DNA from: Lacinutrix himadriensis
GTDB lineage: Bacteria; Bacteroidota; Bacteroidia; Flavobacteriales; Flavobacteriaceae
Reading direction: 5' to 3'
Length of the DNA: 64,000 nt
Assembly: GCF_001418105.1 (NCBI RefSeq)
Contig: NZ_LIQI01000019.1
Coordinates: 248,001 to 312,000, forward strand
Shown: one piece after another, positions 44,557-52,454 of the stretch
How the letters are laid out: every line of letters starts with the position of its first letter
Numbering within the stretch: position 1 is the stretch's first letter
Made by a program: the position numbers and the translations under genes
The notes under the pieces: model-generated
Told to the model about the DNA's origin: nothing
Seen by the model: only the letters and a program-made list of their open reading frames with translations
Database searches by the model: none

Positions 44557-47500
44557 TTATTTCGATACACTAGACATACGCTTCATCGTATCAAAAAACG
44601 CTGTTTTAAAAGCATCATCCTTAGCATACAATCTATATAAGTCTAGTTCTTGCTTACGTTGTTTAGACATCACCTCATCAAGTATTTTCTGAAAGGCCAA
44701 ATTCTTATTCTGCTCGTCACTATTTTCAACTACTTTTTGTAAGAAGTCGGGATGTGCTTGTATCGATTTAGTAAGGCTTATAAACTTTACACGTTGGTCT
44801 TCTGGTGTCACTTCCCAATTTTGAAACCACTTTTCGTTAAAACTCTGTATTATTAAATCTAAAGGATCTTTATCTTCATCTGTACCATGTGCACCTCTTG
44901 GATTTGGATTTTGTGGATCTACCATACTTTCCGAATCATCCAATCCTATCACTTCATTTAAACGCACACGTTCTAAACCGTAGGTCGATAAGTCTACCGA
45001 ACTTAAAAGCTCATCTAACGCATCTACTTCAGTATTGTTTATAGGTAATTTAGGAATCAAGAACTTTAAAAACCAATACAGTTTTTCCCAATCCAAGATT
45101 TCAAAAGGCATAATAGAAGCCATTTGTCCGTAGATTTTCACAAACTGCTTTGCTTTAATCTTGAAATCCGCTTTATCCTCATCTTCTAATTCTAGTTCAT
45201 TAACAAAACGTTCTGCCGCATGTTCTATAATCGGACTTAAAACCTGTGCATCCTCTTTATTAAAAAACTTAATATTAAAATCTTCTACCTCACTCCATTC
45301 ATAAACACCAACATCATCCAGCACTTCTTTTAACTCATGTAACACATTTACATCTGTGGCTTCGCTTAAAGAAGTTGCGGTGTAAAAAGGATCAAAGGAT
45401 GCTTTTATATCTGTAGACGAATTAAAAAAGTCTAACACAAATACATCTTCTGTTTTCTTACCTAATTTGGTTGCTGCTCTGTTTAAACGTGATAAGGCTT
45501 GCACTGCTAATACACCTTGTAATTTTTTATCTACATACATGGCACACAGTTTTGGTTGGTCAAACCCTGTTAGGTATTTATTAGCGACTACTAATATTCT
45601 ATAGTCCTCTTCATCAAATTTAATACGTGTGTCTTTTTCTGCAAAGCCATTCATCTCTGCTTCTGTGTATTCGATACCATCTACTTCTTTGCTTCCAGAA
45701 AATGCAATAAGTACTTTAAATGGACGCCCTTTATCTTTTAATATATTTTGTAAGGCTTTATAATAACGAATAGCAGATTCTATACTCTGCGTGACCACCA
45801 TAGCTTTCGCTTTTCCTTTTAGCTTTTTCTGATTGACTATTTTAGGAATAAAATGGTCTAATATTATTTCTGCTTTGGTATTGATAGTCTGTTGATGTTG
45901 TTCTACATAAGCACGTAATTTTTTTTGCGCTTTCGCGGAATCAAATAGTGGATTCTCTTCAATAGACTTTTCTATTTCGTAATAGCTTTTTAATGTTGTG
46001 TAATTGGCTAAGACGTCTAAAATGAAACCTTCTTCAATAGCTTGTTTCATAGAGTATAAATGAAACGGTTTAAAACTACCATCGTCTTGTTGCACACCAA
46101 ATTTTTCTAAAGTAATAGGTTTTGGTGTAGCTGTAAAAGCTAAGTAACTTGCGTTACCACGCATTTTACGCGACTGCATGGCTTGTACTATTTTATCTTG
46201 AGCATCTAGCTCACTATCTTCATTGGCTTGTTGACCCATAGCGGTATTCATACTGTCATGTGCAGATCCACTTTGACTACTGTGTGCTTCGTCAATAACA
46301 ACCGCAAATCGCTTGTCACTTAAATCTGCAATACCATTTATAATATGAGGAAATTTTTGAATCGTAGTTATAATAATTTTCTTGCCTTGCTCTAAGCTAC
46401 TTCTTAATTCGGCAGAAGAATACGCTGGTGCAATAATATTTTTTACTTCTGAAAAATCTGCAATATTATCGCGTATTTGCTTATCCAATAAACGTCTGTC
46501 GGTAACTACAATAACCGAATCAAACAATGGTCGTTCTACATCTGTAATTCCAGGTACTGTATTATCTTCAGGATAGGTTTCTATTAGTTGATAGGCTGCC
46601 CAAGTAATGGAATTCGATTTACCAGAACCTGCAGAATGCTGAATTAAATAGGTTTGTCCTACGCCTTTTTTACTTGCATCGGCTATTATTTTTCGCACCA
46701 CATCCATTTGGTGGTATCTTGGAAAGAATAATGTTTTAGTCTGTATTGGATCTTTCTTTTTACCATCCAATCGCACAAAATGTTGAATAATATTGGCTAA
46801 ACTTTCTCTAGTAAAGACTTCATTCCATAAATAGTTAGTTCTGTGACCAATTGCTCCTTTTTCTAATTCCGGATTGCCTTTGCCATGTTTATTTCCTTTA
46901 TTAAATGGTAAGAAAAACGTGTTTTTACCATCTAATTTGGTAGTCATGTATGCTTCGTCTGTATCTACAGTAAAGTGTACCACACAACGTGCAAACTGCA
47001 ATAATGGTTGTTTTATGTCACGTTTATATTTATATTGATCTTGCCCATGCACTCTAGCATTTTGACCTGTCCATGCATTTTTAAGTTCCATAGTTACAAG
47101 AGGCAAACCATTAATAAACAAAACCATGTCTATTTCTTCTCTTGGGTTGTCTATGCTGTAACGTAATTGTCTGGTCTCACTAAAACGGTTTTTAGCAAAG
47201 TTGTCTTTTACTTGTTGGCTACTACTTGCCAATGGGTTTTGATAAAACAATGTAAAATTAGCATCATCTACTTGTAAGCCTTTTTTAAGCAGATACAGAA
47301 TACCATACTTTTTAACCAAACGATCATAACGGTTTAGAATTTTTAATTTCCAATCGCTTTGCTTTTGTAGTTTGTCCAGTTCTTCTTTCTGAGTACTTTC
47401 TAAAAAGTCCCAAAAGAACTGCTCATCTATTGCAAACTGTGCATTGAAATTAGAAGGCTGTCCAATGTAATAGCCTTTACCTGTTCTATAGATTTCTGCA

Positions 47501-47616
47501 TTTTCGTTGACTGCGTTTACAGATGCACCATCCTTTTTAATGTCCTCTATGCAAGTTCCTGTTAAGGTTCTTTCTATGGCTGCTTCTAAAGCTTGTTCGT
47601 TGGTTTGGCTATGCAT
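44557..47616 (-). CDS. hsdR: type I restriction enzyme, R subunit (HsdR)
   Basis: A 1019-residue motor-nuclease. The N-terminal nuclease has EIDMVLFINGLPLVTMELKNAW, i.e. the D..ExK of the PD-(D/E)xK fold (about residues 155-180). The SF2 translocase has Walker A HSAGSGKSNSITW near 335, the DEAH box VVIDEAHSSQSG near 445, and later motifs VVANKYLTGFDQPKL and QALSRLNRA. A C-terminal helical region binds the methylase core. With HsdM and HsdS it would translocate and cut unmodified DNA at a distance. It is separated from hsdS by a three-gene insert, though all genes keep the same direction. The 272-aa gene ends 12 nt before it. Confidence 0.95.
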   Translation of the reverse strand: MHSQTNEQALEAAIERTLTGTCIEDIKKDGASVNAVNENAEIYRTGKGYYIGQPSNFNAQFAIDEQFFWDFLESTQKEELDKLQKQSDWKLKILNRYDRLVKKYGILYLLKKGLQVDDANFTLFYQNPLASSSQQVKDNFAKNRFSETRQLRYSIDNPREEIDMVLFINGLPLVTMELKNAWTGQNARVHGQDQYKYKRDIKQPLLQFARCVVHFTVDTDEAYMTTKLDGKNTFFLPFNKGNKHGKGNPELEKGAIGHRTNYLWNEVFTRESLANIIQHFVRLDGKKKDPIQTKTLFFPRYHQMDVVRKIIADASKKGVGQTYLIQHSAGSGKSNSITWAAYQLIETYPEDNTVPGITDVERPLFDSVIVVTDRRLLDKQIRDNIADFSEVKNIIAPAYSSAELRSSLEQGKKIIITTIQKFPHIINGIADLSDKRFAVVIDEAHSSQSGSAHDSMNTAMGQQANEDSELDAQDKIVQAMQSRKMRGNASYLAFTATPKPITLEKFGVQQDDGSFKPFHLYSMKQAIEEGFILDVLANYTTLKSYYEIEKSIEENPLFDSAKAQKKLRAYVEQHQQTINTKAEIILDHFIPKIVNQKKLKGKAKAMVVTQSIESAIRYYKALQNILKDKGRPFKVLIAFSGSKEVDGIEYTEAEMNGFAEKDTRIKFDEEDYRILVVANKYLTGFDQPKLCAMYVDKKLQGVLAVQALSRLNRAATKLGKKTEDVFVLDFFNSSTDIKASFDPFYTATSLSEATDVNVLHELKEVLDDVGVYEWSEVEDFNIKFFNKEDAQVLSPIIEHAAERFVNELELEDEDKADFKIKAKQFVKIYGQMASIMPFEILDWEKLYWFLKFLIPKLPINNTEVDALDELLSSVDLSTYGLERVRLNEVIGLDDSESMVDPQNPNPRGAHGTDEDKDPLDLIIQSFNEKWFQNWEVTPEDQRVKFISLTKSIQAHPDFLQKVVENSDEQNKNLAFQKILDEVMSKQRKQELDLYRLYAKDDAFKTAFFDTMKRMSSVSK

Positions 47617-47628
47617 AAATCATATATT

Positions 47629-48447
47629 TTAAAATCCAATATCATCCTTAGGTCCTATGTATCCTATGTAAACCTTTTTATCTATATCATTAGGGAAATA
47701 ATACAATCTAAACGGTTCTTTACCAAAAGACCATTTTATGTGAAGACTAAAAACTTTGTCACCAATACTTGGACAAGAAAATGTTCTTAAATCTAATGTC
47801 TTCTTTACTCTGGTTGGAGTGTCAGGACTATTGTTTAAGCCTAAGTTTTTGTAATTAAATAAACCTTCTTTCCAATTACCAGTAAATTCATTTAAGACTT
47901 CTAACTTATTGTTTATTAACTTAAGTCTATCGTCATTAATAGACAAATGTTCTATTTGACTTAACACACGATCACAAAAGACTAAATTTGGAAATAACCC
48001 AGCCCTTAAATCCCAAAACTCAAGAACTGTTTTAAAATTTTGATTGCAAACACAATTATTTATAAATGAATCAAATTTGGAAATACAATTTATTTGATTG
48101 GCGTTTGTAATATTTAAACCCTGAAAATTTATACCTAAAAACCCATTACAACAATTTGGATAATTTAAGTCAAGTATATTTTCAGTTGCAAAATACGAAG
48201 TCGTTATTTTAAAAGCTCCGAAAAGTTTGGGAATCAAAATCCTTATTTCCTCACTTACAATACTATATGTGAATTCATAAATAACTCCATTATTAGTTTG
48301 AAACCTCCAAATATTATCATTTACAATAAAATTATCTCTTTCAGGTAACTTGTTTGTATGAATATCATTTAATACTTTTATTCCTTTCTCAAACTCTACG
48401 ACTGTAGTCTTATTAAGTGCTTCATTAAGCAAGAAAAAATTATTCAT
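47629..48447 (-). CDS. unknown 272-aa protein of the DUF262/AAA trio
   Basis: A 272-residue soluble protein with no motif I can name. Several Cys residues cluster in the middle (PNCCNG, ISKFDSFINNCVCNQ). The C-terminus, HIKWSFGKEPFRLYYFPND then KKVYIGYIG, has the shape of a compact beta sheet like that in RelE-type or nuclease-like small domains; this is only an impression. The start overlaps the end of the AAA ATPase gene by 8 nt and hsdR starts 12 nt after the stop, so co-translation is likely. By gene position it should be the effector or partner of the ATPase (inference). Function unknown. Confidence 0.6.
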   Translation of the reverse strand: MNNFFLLNEALNKTTVVEFEKGIKVLNDIHTNKLPERDNFIVNDNIWRFQTNNGVIYEFTYSIVSEEIRILIPKLFGAFKITTSYFATENILDLNYPNCCNGFLGINFQGLNITNANQINCISKFDSFINNCVCNQNFKTVLEFWDLRAGLFPNLVFCDRVLSQIEHLSINDDRLKLINNKLEVLNEFTGNWKEGLFNYKNLGLNNSPDTPTRVKKTLDLRTFSCPSIGDKVFSLHIKWSFGKEPFRLYYFPNDIDKKVYIGYIGPKDDIGF

Positions 48448-49579
48448 CTTCTCTTATTTTAAATAGTTCAGAGAAGTCCATTTGTGTTTGATCGAAAAAC
48501 CCTTTAGGCCACTTTGAAAGTTCTCCCTTGTTACTAATTGAAATAGGTTCTATAACTGGCTGCAATGATTCTTCATTATGACTAAAATAATTTATTGCTA
48601 TTAATTCTGAATCAATCTCATTAGAAGCTGCAGCTATTTGTATCCCATTAAGAAAATGATCGCTATGTGTTTCTACAATAATTTCAACACCTGAATTCGC
48701 AATCATTGCTAAAAATCTTCCTATTTTTGATTGAGCTGAAGGATGCAAATGAGCTTCGGGGTTTTCGATAAGCATGTAAGCACCTTTTTGAGCGATTAAT
48801 CCTGTTACAATTATTGGTAATACATAGCTAATGCCAAATCCAATATTTGGCGCTATTGTATTTTCACCCTTTGTAAATACATTATTCACCCTTATTTGTG
48901 CTGAAAGAGTATCCTTGTCATAGCTTGCTGAAACAGAAACACCAGGTATAATATAATCTAGCCAAGCATTTACTTGATGTTCTAATCTTCTATTATTAAT
49001 TTTAGGATGTAATCTATTAACATCAATTTTAAATCTATAATTAAAATCGGTATCTCCAATTAGTTGAGCTACAAATTCTCCTTGATAACCAGTAGAAGGA
49101 TAATCATAAAAACGAATGTCTTGTTTTATTCTAGGACCATTTCTTTCTGCATTTAAATAATAAAATTCTTGTTTAAATAAAGCTTTTATTTTTTCAGTAT
49201 CATTTAAGACATTTATAGGCTTCAAACCTAAACTATCCTCTCCAATCTCATAGGAAACCATGATTTCTTCTAATTCATCAAAGATTCCTAAATTTATATT
49301 TACATTGGTAGAGATACTTCTTGGTATAATTAATCCAGTATTTCCAAGTGATAAACCATATGAACCATTCAATTCTACATTTAGTCCATTGGGCTCATTA
49401 AAGTTATATACATTATTCTCCCATATTGAGCAATGCTCAATAGTTCTTCTTAAAAAAAGTAACGCTTGCATCACAGTACTCTTACCGTTACCATTTGCAC
49501 CTGCCAAAATAGTTAGGCCATTTAGCGGTATATCTGCGTCATAAAAACATTTAAAATTTTCAATTTTAAGATATTTCAT
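48440..49579 (-). CDS. AAA ATPase with DUF3696-type C-terminus (OLD/RecF-like)
   Basis: A 379-residue ABC-type ATPase. Start MKYLKIENFKCF; Walker A GANGNGKSTVMQALLFLRR near residue 30; signature-type ISYVLPIIVTGL; Walker B MLIENPEAHLHPSAQSKIG near 270; then IIVETHSDHFLNGI, the D-loop/H-loop. The C-terminus has ISNKGELSKWPKGFFDQTQMDFSELF, the hallmark of the DUF3696 group. Such ATPases sense DNA or phage proteins and switch on a linked effector. It is 4 nt after the DUF262 gene and overlaps the 272-aa gene, so the three are translated as a block. No TOPRIM domain is attached, unlike true OLD nucleases. Confidence 0.85.
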   Translation of the reverse strand: MKYLKIENFKCFYDADIPLNGLTILAGANGNGKSTVMQALLFLRRTIEHCSIWENNVYNFNEPNGLNVELNGSYGLSLGNTGLIIPRSISTNVNINLGIFDELEEIMVSYEIGEDSLGLKPINVLNDTEKIKALFKQEFYYLNAERNGPRIKQDIRFYDYPSTGYQGEFVAQLIGDTDFNYRFKIDVNRLHPKINNRRLEHQVNAWLDYIIPGVSVSASYDKDTLSAQIRVNNVFTKGENTIAPNIGFGISYVLPIIVTGLIAQKGAYMLIENPEAHLHPSAQSKIGRFLAMIANSGVEIIVETHSDHFLNGIQIAAASNEIDSELIAINYFSHNEESLQPVIEPISISNKGELSKWPKGFFDQTQMDFSELFKIREDE

Positions 49580-49583
49580 AAAT

Positions 49584-50960
49584 TTAAAAATTTAAGTTTC
49601 TTTCAATAAGATTTTCTATTGCCCCAAAAACATACAGTAAGTTGTTTCTACCATTAGTACCATAAGATAGATAATTCAATAATTCTTTATCATTCTCTAT
49701 TTCATATGCTAAAGGCTCAAGTAATCTCTTTTCTGCATTCTCATTAATTATAGTCTCATTTTCAATATCAGCCAATAAGACAGAACAACTAATAAAAAGC
49801 GCTTTATTAATTAATTGTTTATTAGCATTTGGCTCCAAATCATATAGCCTAACTTTTCTAAATGCATATTTTCTTCCGAATAGATACTCTGCGTTTTTCA
49901 TTGCATTAGAAAAAGCATCTATATATTTTTGTAAACTCTCCCTTTTAGACTTCATTAATTCTTCTGTCAGCTCATCTAAAGAAGAATGCATATATCCATT
50001 ATAGTTATAAATAAAATTATCTTTTTCCTTATATCTATAAAAAAGAAGAAAACGTAAGGCCATTTCTTGATCATCCATTCTTGTGGATTTAATACTGTAA
50101 TCCGTTGCTGTTTTAAACTCAGGCAACTCAATCATTATATTTAAAACATCTCTCAAAACCTCGCTTGCTAAGCAGTTTCGAATTTCCTGATTATTCAATG
50201 GCTTACCTCCTGTATTTATTCTTCTAAAAATATCGTATTTAACTTTTGGAGGTGAAGATGGGTCAATTACATTAACAGAAAATTGTGTTTGATTAAACCA
50301 TCTAACATATTTTGCGTCAATTCCCTCTTTTTTTTCTGAATCAAAAAAATATTTACCTTCACAACTGCTTCCTAAATACTCAAGACTTTTCAAAGGGAAT
50401 TTATTGTCCATAAACTCTGTTATTGTAGTTAATCGTTGGAGACCATCAACAATTGTAATTCGACCTTCATCGTCTTCCGAAAAGTAAAACATTGGTAATG
50501 GTATTCTCAATAGAATAGATTCAATAAGTCTAGATTTTTGAAAATTATTCCAAACAAAATTCCTTTGAAAATCTGGTGATAAATCAATATCTCCAATCTT
50601 GATCATATCATAAATGAGTCGTAAACTGAATTGCTTAGCATGTACTTTTATATCCTCTGGATTAAAAGGACTTATTTCTTCATCTATGTCCGTTTCATTA
50701 TTTTCTGTGCCTGACTGTTCAGCTTCTATAACATCAAGAACTAATCTATCTAGTTTTATTTTAAGAATATAGTCATCTTCAACAATTTTTTCATCCTTAT
50801 TTAGGATCAGAAATCTATTATTCTCAAGCTTTAAATCAATCCAATTTTTATTTTTATTATCGATAAGTTCAAAAACATTATCAATTCCACTATCATTAGT
50901 TTTTCTTATTGGTTTTAAAAAAACGGTTTCGTTATTTACGATTTTGATTTCTATCAACAT
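49584..50960 (-). CDS. DUF262-domain protein (GmrS-like, no HNH domain)
   Basis: A 458-residue protein. Residues about 1-100 are a beta-rich, acidic N-terminal part. The DUF262 domain follows: FSLRLIYDMIKIGDIDLSPD, QRNFVWNNFQKSRLIESILLRIP, the key phrase VDGLQRLTTITEF near 205, and FRRINTGGKPLNNQEIRNCL near 265. The DGQR-type motif belongs to the nucleotide-hydrolysing ParB-like part of type IV restriction enzymes (GmrSD) and related defence proteins. The DUF1524/HNH nuclease domain of GmrD is missing, so the cutting function must come from elsewhere. It follows hsdS by 123 nt, the only sizeable gap in the operon, and starts the trio. Confidence 0.85.
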   Translation of the reverse strand: MLIEIKIVNNETVFLKPIRKTNDSGIDNVFELIDNKNKNWIDLKLENNRFLILNKDEKIVEDDYILKIKLDRLVLDVIEAEQSGTENNETDIDEEISPFNPEDIKVHAKQFSLRLIYDMIKIGDIDLSPDFQRNFVWNNFQKSRLIESILLRIPLPMFYFSEDDEGRITIVDGLQRLTTITEFMDNKFPLKSLEYLGSSCEGKYFFDSEKKEGIDAKYVRWFNQTQFSVNVIDPSSPPKVKYDIFRRINTGGKPLNNQEIRNCLASEVLRDVLNIMIELPEFKTATDYSIKSTRMDDQEMALRFLLFYRYKEKDNFIYNYNGYMHSSLDELTEELMKSKRESLQKYIDAFSNAMKNAEYLFGRKYAFRKVRLYDLEPNANKQLINKALFISCSVLLADIENETIINENAEKRLLEPLAYEIENDKELLNYLSYGTNGRNNLLYVFGAIENLIERNLNF

Positions 50961-51083
50961 GTTTTTTATTTTACTTTTTCAAATTTAACAAATTTAATTT
51001 GTGTTCTTTCACAAGATATATTAAAAACTTCTTTCCAACTATAGTCAATAATAATAATCTATCAATAGTTCTACTTTGTGTTG

Positions 51084-52454
51084 TTAACACACTCTAACCT
51101 TACCAGTTACAGCCCCATTTATTAAACTACTTTTATACTCTTTTAACTTATCAATCTCCTGCTGTTTTAAGCCAATAGCAGTTTCTATTTTTTTTGTGCC
51201 TGAATCTAAATAATCAACAATTTCTTTTTGTTCATTTTTTGATGGATACCAAACGGTTGGCTGTTTTAAAATAGACTGTGTTATACTAAAAACTTTTACT
51301 CCTTTTACTTTTGTTCTTATTTGATTCCTGAAAGACTCAGATTCAAAGATGTAAGCAAAAAATCTTGACTCTATCTCAAATTTAGGTTTAGCAACAACTG
51401 TATGATAACCTGCAAAAATTTCATCTTTACTTTCTAAATAAGTGAAATTTCCAGAACCTTCAATATCTTCAGATGTATCAGCAAAAACAAAATCTCCATA
51501 ATTTATTAGTGCACTTGGATTGTTTAAAAGATAGTCTTCATCTACACATTTTAATTTATGGATATTAGTGTCTAATTCAAACCCATATTTAGAATGAATC
51601 TCTCCATAATTCACACAAAAAACACCTTCTTCTCTTAAATTATCTTTTGTAATGGTTAAGCCTTTTCCAAGATTAAAAACATATCTAAACCGCTTCACCT
51701 CCCAATGCTCAGGAATCTCCCCAATCCACTCCACACAAGAATCTTTTAACGTAACACTATCATCTAAACCACGTGTTACGGCTTTGTGTATTAAAATTTG
51801 TTTGCGTTCTTTAAGTAAGTTTATTTGTTGCTCTTTAATAGCAATAGCATCCTCTATTTTGGTCGTTTTATCGTTTAAAAACTGTACTATTTTGGTTTGT
51901 TCTGAGGGATTAGGAAATGGCAATTTCATCGACCGTAAATCATCTCTAGAAACTTTTAACCTCAATGTGTTATATTTCCCATCACCTCTATCAATAGCCA
52001 TTAATCCTTTTCCAAGACTATACAAAACACCTTGAACTATTTTACTTCTAAACAAATATTCATAAAACTTTGAAGTATCAGAATTATTAAGTTCTCCATA
52101 GTATGTATAATAAACAGGACTTACACAACCAAAATAGTCTGAAACACCAACTGCTCCAACAATCATATTCATACTATTAAACACTAAATCACCTTTATGA
52201 GCTAACTTATATTTGGAAAAATCATCTTTGAATCTGTCTAAATTTGTAGTCTTTTCAGCATATAGAGTAACACCTTTATCAATAGAAAGTGATAAAATCT
52301 CTTTAGTTCTTATAGGCGCATTTTTTTCATTACGCTCTGTTAGAATATGTTTAAAGGATTCAATCTTCCAGTGCTTTGGGATTTCTCCTAACCATTCTAT
52401 TCCAGAATCTCTATAGCTTTCGTAACGCTCTATTTTTGTTTTTGCTTCAACCAT
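51084..52454 (-). CDS. hsdS: type I restriction enzyme, specificity subunit (HsdS)
   Basis: A 456-residue specificity protein with two target-recognition domains. Each begins with the typical phrase: DSGIEWLGEIPKHWKIESF at about residue 15 and CVEWIGEIPEHWEVKRF near 235. Each is followed by a long conserved helix (QTKIVQFLNDKTTKIEDAI, QKEIVDYLDSGTKKIETAI) that forms the coiled-coil spacers. It decides the bipartite DNA sequence methylated and cut; that sequence cannot be predicted here. ATG overlaps the hsdM stop (TAATG). The two recognition halves differ strongly, so an asymmetric target is expected. Confidence 0.93.
   Translation of the reverse strand: MVEAKTKIERYESYRDSGIEWLGEIPKHWKIESFKHILTERNEKNAPIRTKEILSLSIDKGVTLYAEKTTNLDRFKDDFSKYKLAHKGDLVFNSMNMIVGAVGVSDYFGCVSPVYYTYYGELNNSDTSKFYEYLFRSKIVQGVLYSLGKGLMAIDRGDGKYNTLRLKVSRDDLRSMKLPFPNPSEQTKIVQFLNDKTTKIEDAIAIKEQQINLLKERKQILIHKAVTRGLDDSVTLKDSCVEWIGEIPEHWEVKRFRYVFNLGKGLTITKDNLREEGVFCVNYGEIHSKYGFELDTNIHKLKCVDEDYLLNNPSALINYGDFVFADTSEDIEGSGNFTYLESKDEIFAGYHTVVAKPKFEIESRFFAYIFESESFRNQIRTKVKGVKVFSITQSILKQPTVWYPSKNEQKEIVDYLDSGTKKIETAIGLKQQEIDKLKEYKSSLINGAVTGKVRVC

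Noticed and set aside
48440-49579. Gabija or OLD nuclease
   Set aside because: No TOPRIM domain follows the ATPase and no UvrD-like helicase partner is adjacent.
49584-50960. Type IV restriction enzyme GmrSD
   Set aside because: The DUF262 half is present, but no DUF1524/HNH part is found in the protein or next to it.
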